A DNA stretch of 64,000 bases from Neoceratodus forsteri (GCA_016271365.2 CM028129.1:1006025501-1006089500); one strand, 5' to 3'; positions 34,500 through 45,605 are shown, counted from the first letter of the stretch. Notes: a model not told the origin generated them from the sequence alone. Program-made: numbers and translations.

Positions 34500-34760
34500 T
34501 CCCACAAGTGTGACGTGCTCTTAGCTACTATACCTGTTATGTCTTACCTGTTTCACAGAAGGCGATAAGACACATTGCCAGCTGTTATTTCTTACCTGTG
34601 TCACTACAGGAGGAGGGATATGCTCTTAATCACCTATTATATCTTACCTGTGTCACAGAGGGAGGAGAGAGAGATGCTGTAAACTATCTGTTATGTCTTA
34701 CTTGTTTCACAGACAGAGAAGAGATGTGCTTAGTCTTAGTTACCCATTATGGCTGTAACC
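34500..34760 (+). repeat. 48- to 54-bp minisatellite carrying splice-like motifs
   Basis: CTTACCTG or its one-base variant recurs at 34543, 34591, 34643 and 34697, each followed by T(G/T)TCAC and usually AG. Units also share TGTTAT before the motif and GATGCTCTTA-type sequence after it. On the minus strand each unit reads CAGGTAAG, a consensus 5' splice site. On the plus strand TTTCACAG looks like an acceptor. The array starts about 80 bp after the second copine exon. Confidence 0.8.
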
Positions 34761-36150
34761 AGTCCCTCATAGGGGATCATCATATGCGTATATGCATGGG
34801 AGGCCAAGTTAGATGGGCATTCATGTCCTGAATATTTGGAACTCAAGGCATGAAATGCTCTTTCTTCTTTGGCCCCTGCCAAAACTGTACAAGATTCACT
34901 GTCTACTTGAGGGAAATCAGTGACAGAGCAGTACAGAATTTGTTTACACAACATACAGCATACAGGCTGTGTGCACATTTTTGACTGCTACCCATGCCCT
35001 CCACCAGAATATAAAGATTGGATATGCCTTTTCTCAGGGGGGCCCTACCACTAGGGTCACTTGAATTGGGCCCTCAGACTAGGAGTCCAGCAGGCACACA
35101 ACTAACTCTCATGGGCAAAGAGTTCTCCATCTGATGAACCCTTTCCAATTCTTGGTTACCTTACTTGGACCCCGATTCCCCCACTGAGAAGGCAGTCCCA
35201 AACAGACCAGTTATACCCAAAGAATGCATAAAGTCATCACTTCCAGCCATCGTTCCATGTGGAGTCCTGTGGCACCAATGAGAGGGTGCCCTTTCTACCT
35301 GATGCCCGATCTCCCTAACAGACTTGTATGCAATTCCCCTTGTGGGCAGGCATGGGACATGTAAGGGGCCCAAAGAAGACCACTTGAGGAAGATACCCTG
35401 CTTCAACTCCTACACCCTCCTTCTCTCTACTTCATTCCTTTCCTTCTCACTCAGACTCCCTCCCTCCCTTCTGTCTCCTAAAATGTTGCCTGGTTCCCCA
35501 TGTTATATTGCAACTTAGATCCTGTAGCAGGGAGCAAGCTCTGGTCCAAACATTAACCTTAAGGTAACCAAACGGGACATGAAGAACAGATTGCACAGCC
35601 CCCCTTCCCCTGCTAATTGGGAGGACAACATGTTTTGAATAAAAAACAAAAACTGAGCATACACCAGCAGTGCTGTTCAACTCAGCACATGCAGCATGGA
35701 TGCCCTAGCGCTTCACTTGCTCTAGGGTTTCATCAGGAGGTGGAGTCCATACACAGAAAGTTCTGTTGTAAATGAGAATCTAAAAGCCCCACTGGTCCTT
35801 AACAAGCCACATTTCATTAGTATCAATATTAATAATATAATTTCCCATACAAAATGCTCTCCCTTTTCTGAAATTGATCAATTTGCTGTATTGTACATAA
35901 CTTTAAATAGGAGAAAGCAGTAAGATAGATAAATAGATACAATTTTTATTTTTATACAGGATATTACATGTCATTAGGGAAAAATCCCTGCTTACAAGAC
36001 TGCCCTGTGTATAAAATTTACAAAACACATCTAAGATAAAATTAAATACATTTCTACAGTACACAATACAACTTATACACATTTATCATTCTATATGTAC
36101 AACAAGTTAGTAAGTTAATGTTTAAAAAAAATCTACATTTGCATGTAATA
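34761..36150. other. Unassigned intronic DNA
   Basis: No gene seen. On the minus strand near 35735-35741 a CTGATGA string followed by GTGAAGCG vaguely recalls the hammerhead-like sequence at 45735, but the second half of the core is not conserved. An A/T-rich stretch lies at 35930-36150, just before the next LINE. Confidence 0.35.
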
Positions 36151-36186
36151 TCATCAATCTCGTCCAACTCGGGCGCTGTTATGCAA

Positions 36187-37257
36187 TGCCGGATCTGTCT
36201 GCAACAAGACTGGCCTTATTGCAGATTTTGTTTGTAGGGCAGATCTGGTTTGCATTACCGAGACCTGGTTGGATGGGAAGGCTGCCCCTATTTTAGAGGC
36301 AGCTGTTCCTGCTGGGTACTTGGATTTACATTGCCCGAGATTGGACCACGGGGCGAGGGGGTTGCGGTCTGTTTTAAGACCGAATTGGGCCTAACTAGTG
36401 TACCAGTCGAGGAGGTCTGGTCTTTTGAGTGTACCTTGTTAGCTGGTGTGGGGTGCAGGATAGCTCTCATCTACCATCCACCAGGTGATGAGAAGCAGTT
36501 CCTGCAAGAAGTAGCAGACTTCGCCGCCAACATGGCGTTGGAGTCACCCAGACTGATGGTTCTGGGATACTTCAATACCTGGGTTGACAATGAATCCTCA
36601 CTTTTTGGTCAACACTTCCTCCAGTTGATGACATCTCTGGGCTTCACACATGTTGTTTCCTCAGCTTCTCACAAGGGTGGTCACTCTCTTGATTTGGTCT
36701 TCCTCCTGACTTGGTGGTGGAACCAGTTGATTGGTCTAACCATTACTCTGTTGGGGGGCAATTTTTCAGCCCCCCTGGGTAGGTTGGCCCCTGTGGAGAT
36801 GGTCAGTTATCGCTCTTTGCGGGATGTGGTCCCTGAAGACCTGATGGAAGTAACTGGCCTCTCGTTATTGGGCGAGACTAGCACAGATCCTGAGCAGTTA
36901 GTTACCACCTATAATAGGGTCGTTTCCTCAGCTTTTGATCTGATTGCTCCTGTCCATGTTCATCCCCTCTCGCGTCACCCTGGGGCCCCTTCATTTGATG
37001 GAACTCTAAGGGAGTTGTGGAGACAGGGGCATAGGTTGGAGCGTCGTTGGTGGAGGACCACCTTAGATGCCGACCACCTTATTTTGTTAGAACATTATAA
37101 TTTCTATCAAACAGAAATTTCCCATAAGAAGGCAGAATTCCTGTCCAGGGAAATAGCCGTCGCACGGAACCGACCAGCTCAGCTCTTCAGAACTGTTGAC
37201 AGACAGTGCAACCCAGCCTGTCAGCAGTTCCATCGAGTTTTTTCACAAAATGATTGA
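36187..37257 (+). pseudogene. L2 endonuclease and linker remnant
   Basis: The APE-like endonuclease nicks the target DNA. It starts NAGSVCNKTGLIADFV near 36187 (conserved NARS with R to G). CITETWLDG with the catalytic Glu lies near 36247. After a frameshift comes RIALIYHPPGDEKQFL (36457-36504). LMVLGYFNTWVD near 36556 stands where GDFN is expected, so the catalytic Asp is changed to Tyr. HSLDLVF follows at 36682-36702. The linker to the RT runs to a stop at 37257. Confidence 0.85.
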
Positions 37258-37287
37258 GATGAGATCATTCACTTCTTTGCGAATAAG

Positions 37288-38990
37288 GTGGTTGGCATCA
37301 GGCAGGAATGCCGCCAACTTCACTCTATGGGGGATGCAGTTGATCGGTACCTTGTCACAGAACCTGGAGTTTCCTGGAGTACCTTTGATCTGCCGGAGTT
37401 CGTAGATATTATGAGGATTGTCCAGGTGATGCATCCCACCTGCTGTAGTTTATACCTGGGCCCTACTTCCTTGATTTTGGGTTGTAGTGATATCATCGGC
37501 CCGATCTTAGCTCGGATTGTCCGGTGCTCTCTGGAGTCGGGTAAGTTCCCTAGCTCCCTGAAGGAGGGGGTGGTGATACCCCTCCTGAAGAAAGCTTCTT
37601 TAGACCTGGAGAACCTAGTAAACTACAGGCCTATCTCTAACCTCCCTTTTGTGGGGAAGGTTATTGAGAAAGTTGTGGCAGCTCAACTGGATAACCATTT
37701 AACCATCCATAATTTATGCGAACCTCTCCAATCGGGTTTTCGTAAGAGGCATAGTACTGAGACTCCTGATGGTGAGAGATCAGCGACATCGTTCCATCTT
37801 GGTTCTCCTTGATTTATCATCAGCTTTTGATACTGTGGGTCATGGGGTCCTGCTCGAGTGTCTGAGGTTCATCTGTGGGCTGCCTGGTACAGTTCTCAGA
37901 TGGTTTACATCTTTCCTCTCTGGTAGAACACAGAGAGTTGTCTCGGGTATATTTTTTTTCTGGGGCTTTCTCTCTGCCTTGCAGGGTACCCCAGGGCTCG
38001 GTGCTGTCCCCCATGTTATTTACAGTATATATGCTGCCCCTCGGAGACATTGTAAGATGGTATGGGCTGAGGTTTCACTGCTATGCTGATGATACCCAGC
38101 TCTACCTGTCTTTTGGCCCCGACCAGGTTAGTGCTATCTCAGTATTGAACAGCTGCCTCATTGAAATCCAAGATTGGATGAATACCAGCGGTTTAAAGTT
38201 GAACCCAGGAAAGACTGGGGTGTTGGTGGTAGACCCGGGTCGTAGGGCAGAGGGGTTGAGGACTGAGCTGCCCTCTGGTTTAGTCTGGGGGGCCCCAGAT
38301 TCTCACTTCTGAATGGGTGCGTAACCTGGGAGTGGTGCTTGACGATAGTCTGACCCTTCGTCATCAGGTGTCAGCAGTCATCAAGCTAGCCTTTTACCAT
38401 CTTAGGAACATTGCTAGGATTAAGCACCTTGTTCCATCTTGCGACCTACCTGTTTTGGTCCACGCCTTTGTGACATCGCGCCTTGATTACTGCAACTCCC
38501 TGTACTTAGGGCTTCCTAGGGTTGATATCCACCACTTGCAGCTAGTGCAGAATGCTGCAGCATGTTTGTTGACTGGGGTATCTAGAAGAATGCACATTAC
38601 CCCTGTGCTGCACGGTCTGCACTGGCTGCCTATTCAGTGGCGGATCACCTTTAAGGTAGGTCTATTGACTTACAAAGCCCTACATAGATAAGGTCTTGAT
38701 TACTTGAAAGAGCTCCTATTTCCTTACACCCCTCTGTGACAGCTCCACTCGGCTGATGAGGGGTTGCTGGAGATTCCGAGGTTAAGCTTAAAGTCGTCTG
38801 GTGCGCGTGCTTTTGGTTTTGTGGCACCTACCCTCTGGAATTCTCTGCCACGTCAGCTTCGGGAGTGCAGGATGGTGGGGTGTTTTAAGCAGGCACTTAA
38901 CACTTTTTTGTGGGGGAAAGCCTACTCTGGATCTTCTTGATTTTATTGTATTTTGTTTTATTTTGACGTACAGCACTTTGGTTATATGAA
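37288..38990 (+). pseudogene. L2 reverse transcriptase remnant
   Basis: Motifs in order: KFPSSLKEGVVIPLLKKASL and NYRPISNLPFVGKVIEKV (37543-37680), then GFRKRHSTET (37735-37764). After a frameshift come LVLLDLSSAFDTVGHGVLLE (motif A), VPQGSVLSPMLFTVYMLPLG (motif B), and YADDTQLYLSF (motif C with the DD pair) near 38082-38115. The C-terminal block at 38317-38691 contains TSRLDYCNSLYLGLP, QNAAACLLTG and HGLHWLPIQWRITFK, which together define the L2 clade. A terminal WNSLP-R-like segment lies near 38840. Confidence 0.92.
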
Positions 38991-39030
38991 AGGCACTATA
39001 ACAAATACTTTTTATTATTATTATTACCAG

Positions 39031-39790
39031 TTCTATGATATTTAGATTCCCCAAAAGTGCTCTGAAGTGCATAAGTCCCTATCACTAGGCCCAAAACTGC
39101 TGAAAGTGCAAAAACAAAAAAGATAAATGTGGCAGTGTATACATAGTTTGGATGTGAATTCATCACTTATGTATATTCATCTATTCTAATCTACTGTAAG
39201 TCAGTTAATGGTAAAATATAGAATTATGATTTTCATAATTATATCTGTCTTTGCAGTCCTAGCTTAATTTTATTGAAATTATTCTTAACCTTGAGGGAAA
39301 AGGCTACTTACTTGTCACTTTTATTTGAGAAAAACCAATGAATAAAGTTAATTTCCATTGGTGTGCTGCAGTCAGTACAAATGTAAAACAGACAATACTG
39401 CACAATAATCTAAAAGTTAAAGAACCGTAACAGAAAAACATTGAGGAAAGGGTTACTCAGAAAGGGCACTTGCAACAAAGCCAGGTTTCATAGAAATGTA
39501 AAAAAAATTACACATATCCCCACAAAGCATCATGGGAGGTACTATATATGCAAATCAGCACAAGAGAGCTTAGACTGGTTCTGCTTTAAGCAAGAGTGTG
39601 TGGCAACAAATGGCTTCTCATACAGTTTGCAAAGGCTGAAAACAGAAGACACAGTCGTGTTAATGGCCATACTTTATACCTCCCTGGCTGACTGCTTTCA
39701 CAAACAAAGGGCTATATTGATAACAGAACTTGTTTGTAATCTGGACATGCAGCTGAAACAATGAATAATATGACAACATTTTTTTCAAAA
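39031..39790. other. Unassigned intronic DNA
   Basis: AT-rich sequence with no recognised gene or element. Confidence 0.4.
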
Positions 39791-39794
39791 ATAT

Positions 39795-39908
39795 GTGAGC
39801 ACTCAAAATGGTTCAAAAACCTGACCAGCATAGAGTAAAACCGGATTACCTGACAGGGACCCTGAAAACCTGATCACCGAATAAAAAACCTAACAGGTGG
39901 CAACCCTA
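39795..39908 (+). mobile_element. Possible hAT terminal fragment
   Basis: It ends in AACAGGTGGCAACCCTAA, similar to the right terminus of the hAT-type element at 57243-57588 (AAAGGTGGTAACCCTA). No matching left terminus was found upstream, so this looks like a solo end or a truncated copy. Confidence 0.45.
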
Positions 39909-39979
39909 AGTCACGTATTTCATTCTGCATAGGACTCATCAGCATGCCTCATCTGTAACAGCCCAGGGGAAGGATGACT

Positions 39980-40096
39980 CAGTCATGTATATTGGTCTTA
40001 CTGGTTTGAGTCATGGTGGAGCTGGGCTCTTTTAGATTATTTCCCTATTTTGGGCTCTACCATGACCCAAACCGGTAAGACCAAAATATATGACTG
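39980..40096. repeat. Foldback with 43-bp arms
   Basis: The arms 39980-40022 and 40054-40096 match at 38 of 43 positions by eye, with a 31-nt loop. The core reads TTGGTCTTAC, then GGTTT and GTCATGGT, on the left arm. Confidence 0.82.
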
Positions 40097-40137
40097 GTTC
40101 AGAGGGAGAAGAGACATGTTCTTAGCTATCAGTTACA

Positions 40138-40190
40138 GTAGTCCCACATTTATAATGAGCCCCACTATAATGAAGCCCAATAACAGTAAC
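40138..40190 (+). mobile_element. Possible pogo/Tigger-like left terminus
   Basis: TACAGTAGTCCCACATTTAT and the following ATGAGCCCCACTATAATGAA resemble the left inverted repeat of Tigger-type elements preceded by a TA target site. No right end or transposase was found. Weak call. Confidence 0.3.
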
Positions 40191-40806
40191 ACAGGTGTTG
40201 TCTCCCATTGTTTTACCTTATTGTCACAGTTAATGCTGTTGACACCTGTGTATATAAATACCTGCACCTAGCTTATGAAGTGCTGCTTGCTTGTCATTAT
40301 TTTTCAATCAGTAGTTATGGCTGAACCTGAAAACTGAAAAGACCTTTGGGCATTGACACTAAAATACAAATTCAGGGGGTGCCAATGAACAGCTAACCAA
40401 AGTTGACGTGTGTTCCTCAGGCTCCTGACCAGAACACCAAAAAAATGCTCAAAAGAGTGATGTTACTCTCTCTTTTTTTTTTTTGTATAAACCACAGTGT
40501 TCACCTCAACATTGTTCCACCAAAACAACAGTCACTCTCAAAATCAAGAACCTTGGAAGAAAGCCTCAGAAATTCAGAACGACAGCTGTGGAGGGGGGTG
40601 ACCAAGAAAGACATCAGGAGGCAGGCCTAGAGTGCAGGGTCAGAGACCTGTGCTTACCAGGAGGCACTGGAGGGAGTGCTGGCAGTGGTTGATCAATCAG
40701 TCTCTGCCCAAGTGCTTGTAGCCCTAAGTCCAAAACTGGACAGCCTATTGGGCAAACTAACATCCCTTGCTGCGGACCTCACTGGGCGGAACAAGCTTAC
40801 ATTACA

Positions 40807-41440
40807 GTGATGGAGTCCAGGGTTTTACCATTACAGGAGCACTCTGAAAAACTCCCAGACAAGATACAAATGTTTGAGAAAAAGGTGGATGAACTAGAGG
40901 AGGCCCTGACCACCAAGAGAACTGCAAACCAGTGGAATATCCTCCAGATCCACGGACTTCTCGAGAGGACAAAGGGGACAGATCTGGTGAATTTCTTTAA
41001 AACCTTCTTCCCAAAGCTGCTGGGTATTGACTGCAAGGAGAGGGGGTGCATTAAGCTTGACAGGGCTCGCAGAGCCTTAGCCTCAAAATTCCCAGCTGAT
41101 CGATTGCCTCGGCAATTAATGTTGCGGAGCCATAATTTTGGTGACAAGCAGCACATTTTACAAGCTTACCAGCAGACCAAACAAGTATAGTCTGAGGGCT
41201 CACAACTCTACATCTACAAAGATTGTTTGCAGAGAATACAAAAACAGCACCAGAGATTTGGTCCAGTAATGGATGACCTGTGAGCCTGCAAAATTGACTT
41301 TATCTTGTCATTCCCAATGGTTCTCTGCTTTAAGCACAATGGTACCCCATTCACATTTTGGGATCCCGCTGAGGCCAAATGGTTTCTTAAGGGAACTACA
41401 GACAGCAACTGAGAGGCAGAAGAGTGCATGCTCTCCATCT
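40807..41440 (+). pseudogene. L1 ORF1 remnant (second L1)
   Basis: Coiled-coil-like heptads (EKLPDKIQMFEKKVDELEEA) are followed by NQWNILQIHGLLERTKGTDL, the start of the RRM. LPRQLMLRSHNF, ILQAYQQTK and LYIYKDC-type CTD segments continue through a stop near 41188. FKHNGTPFTFWDPAEAKWFL ends the C-terminal domain near 41330-41390. LDRARRAL replaces the usual ERAHR. It has the same architecture as 19188-20015, but the sequence differs enough to be another L1 subfamily. Confidence 0.82.
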
Positions 41441-42689
41441 GAACATTATGGATGGTCGTCTTAGCTCGAATTCAGTAAAATGGTCCCTGCAGGTTATCGC
41501 TCACCCGACTGACCAACCGCAACATACTGTCCCTGTCCCCCTTAACTGCTGTTCCTTTTCCCTGAGAGGACCCTGCATCATCACACAACCTTGAGATCTC
41601 TAACAGCTAGGTCTCCCCATTGGACTGGCTTGCACATGAGAAGCCCCAAACCACAGAGTAATCCACTTAGGACCACTGCTGATTCTATTTACCTTTCCCT
41701 CCTTGAAAGTCCAGACAAACCTCATGGACCAAGTACTACAGCCCCCTCAGATCACAATAAACACCCATTAGCCTTGATGGTGGATGTGCCATAATCTACA
41801 CAGACCACAATTAGGACTGCTTCCCACCCCCTTCACCTATGCTGGCAACGCTCAGAGGAGAACATAAAGGCCGAGCCATTACATCCCTGGGAATAATAAA
41901 TGACTGAGCTGCAATATTCCCGAACAGATTTTTTTTTTATTACCTGGCCCAAGATGGTGATGCAATCCCTTTTCGTGTGCTCTGCAGTCATCCTGTTCTT
42001 CTTGTCTCAGGAAGAAGGCCCTCACTACAGTTGACTTCACAACACTCAGGAGACATTAGATCGCACAGACCCCGGATGTCAGCTACACTGCACACTGCAG
42101 GAAATAGGACAGTATCCCACTACACACTCCCAACTCAATGGACTTACCTGTTGCATGCTGCTAATCAGCCCCCAGAGCCACAGGCTTGTAGTACTCCACA
42201 CAACAAATGCTGGATAACAAACTTTAATTTATGGGAACCGGAAACAAGGAAAGGGAGGAAGGATCCCAGTGCAGGTCCAGGAACAGAGGGGATTGCACAG
42301 GGTGGCTGCTTGGGGGGGGGGGAATCTGTGTTACTATCTACATGGCTCAACACTTTGCCTCCGTAGTAAGAGACATAGACACTTAAACTGACAGCTGAGG
42401 TGGGGCACAGACACCGTCATAAAGAGGAACCCATCCCCTAGCAAGGGACAACTAGTGCAAAATGCTAAGAACATCAATGTGGTTACTGGCACAAGGTGTG
42501 TCTATAATGTAGCATCTTGAAGTGTTATGAACCCTTGTCTGGGGGTTTGACTTGGCAGAACACTCTCTGCACCTTTATCAGGGGAGTGGCTGAGGATCAG
42601 TACAATCATAAGGGGGGTAAACTGAGGGATGCTCCTTGTAGTAGGGGACAGCAGAGAGGTCTGTCAGTTTTAGATCTCTCATCTGCCCT

Positions 42690-42690
<1 letters not shown>
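41441..42690. other. L1 segment of unclear content
   Basis: This lies where the inter-ORF spacer and ORF2 endonuclease should be, but I recognise no endonuclease motif in any frame. A T run (41931-41938) and a G run (42314-42322) are present. Either the endonuclease is too decayed to see or this is unrelated inserted DNA. Confidence 0.35.
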
Positions 42691-42749
<59 letters not shown>

Positions 42750-42751
42750 TC
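42691..42751 (+). repeat. (TTTC)n microsatellite
   Basis: About 15 uninterrupted tetranucleotide units directly abut the 3' side of the minus-strand DIRS element. It creates a spurious repetitive open frame. Confidence 0.93.
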
Positions 42752-42779
42752 CTTCTTACCTCAGAGCCAACTTGGGAAA

Positions 42780-43238
42780 GAACAGTTACATAAGAACTTA
42801 CCCTAACAGTAGATCTTCGAGGGAATCTCTTTCATCAAGTCACACCTTTAGGACTATATGGCACCAGGCACTAGGACCACATGGAAACTTTTCTCAAGCA
42901 GTCTATCAAGAGCTGCCCATGATGACATCAGACACCGACATCCCTGTGTATATAAGCGTGGGAGGCCTCACTCCCTCCTCAGTTCCCCATCGGAGACCAT
43001 ACTCACCAGGCCTCCCTGTAGGGAACCAAGGGGAGAGAGATGGAGTACCCAGCCAACTAAAAAGCTGGATCAGCAGGTATGTCATCATGGAGAAAGAGAC
43101 AGAAGGGAAGAAGCCCTGAACCAAAGAGGGATGGAGGGTGGGTCGGCATGACCTGATGATTTACTGTTATGGTACGTTCTTATGTAACTGTTCTATCTTC
43201 TTCAGGGATATCTCTTTCATCAGGTCACACCTTTAGGA
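42780..43238 (-). repeat. DIRS terminal and internal complementary repeats
   Basis: The 23 bases at 42780-42802 are the reverse complement of 43171-43193 with a single mismatch (GAACAGTTACATAAGAAC core). A separate direct repeat links 42822-42854 with 43205-43238 (CTCTTTCATCA, GTCACACCTTTAGGAC). Together they form the nested inverted plus direct pattern that DIRS elements use for circularisation. Confidence 0.75.
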
Positions 43239-44418
43239 CGAGACCCAAGCAGTACAGACAGCAAGACAGTTTGGGTGGCAGGAGGCCAGAGATGTAAGAA
43301 AGAAGGCCTTGGAGCACTGCTAGGCCAGATCCTGCCCTCCTTCTTGAGGCAATGTCCAGACTGTAGTGCTTTGTGAAAGTTTGGACAGGACTCCAAGTGG
43401 CAACAGCACAGATCTCCGCAGCTGACACATTCCTGAAACAGGCATAGAAGTGGCCGTGCATCTGGTGGAATGACCACAAACAACTCCAGGAGGTTTCTTG
43501 CCATACTTCCTGTAACAAAAAGTAATAAAGTTGGCCAACCTTCTGGACAGACACTATTTAGATACTAGAACGCTCTCTCTCTCCAAGGAGTGAAGAAACA
43601 AACAGCTGTGAAGACTTCCCGCAGTCCTTCGCACAATGTGTATAATACCTGAGTATTCTGTGTACATCTAACATGCAGAGCAATACTTAACCTGGACTGG
43701 CACACTCTGTATAATAAACAGGCAGGTGGCTGGATTGATTTAAGGTAAACTCAGACACCACCTTAGATAGAAACTTATGGTTTGTACACAAAGACACCCT
43801 GTCTTTGTGGAAAATCAAATAAGGAGGCCCGCACATGAGAGCCTACAGTTCTGAAATCCTTCAAGCAGAAGCAATAGCAAATAAAAATTATTCTTTCCAT
43901 AACAGAAAGTGTAACTTGCAGGCCATGACTGGCTCAAAGGAGCCAAAGTAAACTTCTCTAAAACAAAATTCAAGTCCCAGGCTGGGACTGGATTGCGGGT
44001 GAGGGGCCTCAAATGCAGGATGCCTCTCAAAAAGGTACCATCTATATTCCACTGGGCCACAGTACAGCCATCAATGGGCACATGGAAGGCTGACATGGCA
44101 GATAAGTGCATTTTAATGAAGAGTATTGCAGACCTGCATCTGACAAGGACAGCAGATACTCCAGAATCTGATTCACTGAGCCAGTAAAGGGATCCAGGTG
44201 ATGGGAAGCAGCCCACAGAGCAAAATGCTTCCACTTCATGGAGTAGGTATCCCTTGTAGAGGGTTCCTGCCCACCACCAGGATGTCAGCCATCTTGGGGG
44301 ATACCCCAAATCTTGCAATGGCTATGTCCTCAGGAGCCATGCATGGAGATGGAGTGACTTGAAGTCCAGATGTACCAGGGTTCCCTGTTCCTGTGACAAT
44401 AGGCACTTACATGGGGCC
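43225..44418 (-). pseudogene. DIRS tyrosine recombinase remnant
   Basis: The enzyme would cut and rejoin DNA through a catalytic tyrosine. From its N-terminal side: KWKHFALWAA and ILEYLLSLSDAGLQYSSLK (44236 to about 44124), then VPAWDLNFVLEKFTLAPLS (about 43998 to 43940). FLSKVVSEFTLNQSSHLP lies near 43780-43725. The C-terminal block EICAVATWSPVQTFTKHY (about 43430 to 43370) contains the expected Tyr. The preceding HQMHG stands where H-x-x-R-G is usual, so the second catalytic Arg appears changed to His (a CpG-type change). Frameshifts near 43815 and 43540 break the frame. Confidence 0.82.
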
Positions 44419-44674
44419 ATACCTCTCAACCTTTTATCACACAAATGTGTGACAACTGGACAGAATGAGTGACACATCATCAGACATGACATTGCAAGCT
44501 CAGAATACTGTGGAAATAAGTGCACCAATGTTTATAATGTTTGCTGATAGCCTAGCATCTTATATTATTATACATTTCTGCTTGACAGTCTCAGTGGTCA
44601 GTGTGGAATATCACCTTCTCAATGAGGGATAAAATGAGTGACGTACCTCACAATGTGTGACAGTTAAGAGGTAT
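44419..44674. mobile_element. Small inverted-repeat DNA element inside the DIRS
   Basis: The left end ATACCTCTCAACCTTTTATC and the right end (reverse complement TATACCTCTTAACTGTCACA) form terminal inverted repeats that continue with diverged similarity for about 60 bp. The length of about 256 bp and lack of coding indicate a MITE. Flanks ATGGGGCC and ATAGGGGGC could be an imperfect 8-bp target duplication, suggesting hAT. It separates the DIRS RNase H from its recombinase. Confidence 0.72.
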
Positions 44675-45600
44675 ATAGGGGGCAGCAGAGGTACTGGAGG
44701 TTCCACTGCTAATTGCTGCAGTAATGTAAACCATATCTGATGAGGCCAGAAGGGTGCCACAAGAATTAAGAGTGGCCCCCTTCATTTGGAGTTTGATTAG
44801 CACTCTCTGAATTAGAAGGAAGGGAGGAAAGGCATAAAAAAAACCTCCCCTTCCAAAAGAGGGACAATGCGTCTCGCCAGAAAACTCCAGACCCTGGAGC
44901 GAGCGAGCAGAAAAGCAGCAGTTTTGCTTTGAATGAGGATACAAAAAGGTTCAACTCTGGACAACCACACCTGTTAAACAGGTCTTCAATGACCGTGGTC
45001 AGCAGCTCCAACTCATGCATTCTGGACTGTGACCTGCTTAGCCTGCCTGCCAGGATGTTTTGGATGCCTGGAACATTTACAGCCAACAGTTCTAGACCAT
45101 GATCTAGAGTCCAGTACCAAACTCTCATTGCCTCCCTGCCCAGGGGATAAGAGCAAGTCCCCTCTTGCTTGTTTATGTAGTATACTACTCTGAGGTTATC
45201 TGACTGTACCAGCAGGGGCCCCAGAGACAGATGGTTCTGGAAGCTTTCAAGGAATACAGAATGGCCCTCATCTCTAGAACATTTATGTGGAGAGAGATCT
45301 CCACTTTGGTCCACATTCCTTGGGTCTGATGAGGACCCAGTTGTTTCCCCCCCAACCCTGCCCCGAGGTGTCTGTGGTGAGGATCTGCTATGGGGAGGGA
45401 ATGAGGAATGGGACCCTTCAGCAAGTTGTTGGGGTCCATCCACTAGTGGTGCACCCTGAAAACAAGGGAAAATACTAGAACCAGCTGTTCCAAATCATCA
45501 GTTCGCTGATCCCACTGGACCCTCAAGATCCATTGGGGGATCCTCATATGCAGTGGTGCCAGAGGTACTGTGGCAATGGCAGTCACCATTAAGGCAAACA
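44675..45600 (-). pseudogene. DIRS RNase H / C-terminal pol remnant
   Basis: On the minus strand LHMRIPQWILRVQW (near 45555) is the segment after the RT. Then come NVLEMRAILYSLKAS with LVQSDNLRVVYYINKQEG (45219 to about 45163), the RNase H core with the D-N pair. LAVNVPGIQNILAGRLSRSQ follows near 45084-45026, then CPELNLFVSSFKAKLL and FWRDALSLFWKG, matching the DIRS tail in which DLFAS and DA--W motifs recur. NILAGRLSR carries Gly where an Asp (ADxLSR) is usual. One frameshift separates the part before 45443. Confidence 0.85.
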
Positions 45601-45605
45601 GAGAA

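Larger units (their letters stand above)
36170..39030 (+). mobile_element. L2 clade LINE (endonuclease plus RT), inactive
   Basis: A nearly complete ORF2 region of an L2 element, distinct from the two L2-type LINEs at 8485 and 26604. It starts inside the endonuclease N-terminus and ends in a classic L2 3' end (CAGCACTTTGG, AAAGGCACTATAA) with an (ATT)n tail at 39009-39028. No ORF1 is visible upstream. Frameshifts or stops near 36360, 37257, 37750, 37960 and 38312 inactivate it. Its protein motifs are cleaner than those of the other L2-type copies, suggesting a younger insertion. Confidence 0.92.
42753..45605 (-). mobile_element. DIRS-type tyrosine-recombinase retrotransposon, minus strand
   Basis: DIRS elements integrate as circles with a tyrosine recombinase and have inverted and internal complementary repeats instead of LTRs. 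On the minus strand I see an RNase H and C-terminal pol region (45600 to 44675), then a tyrosine recombinase (44418 to 43225). These are followed by a 3' region with an inverted pair (42780-42802 / 43171-43193) and a direct pair (42822-42854 / 43205-43238), as expected for a right terminal repeat and internal complementary region. It is broken by stops, frameshifts and a small inverted-repeat element at 44419-44674. The upstream RT may continue beyond 45960 (VPKKSGDL near 46320). Confidence 0.85.

Noticed and set aside
39961..40104. Possible L1 ORF2 C-terminal Cys/His segment in the translated foldback
   Set aside because: Resemblance is limited to a few residues and the sequence is a palindrome, so the match is more likely chance.
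42517..43119. A 200-codon open frame on the plus strand with repeated FLSF units
   Set aside because: It is driven by the (TTTC)n microsatellite at 42691-42751 and DIRS terminal sequence. No protein family is visible.
44766..45443. A 225-codon minus-strand frame that might look like a host nuclease gene
   Set aside because: The RNase H and DIRS tail motifs, and the neighbouring recombinase, make it a transposon remnant.
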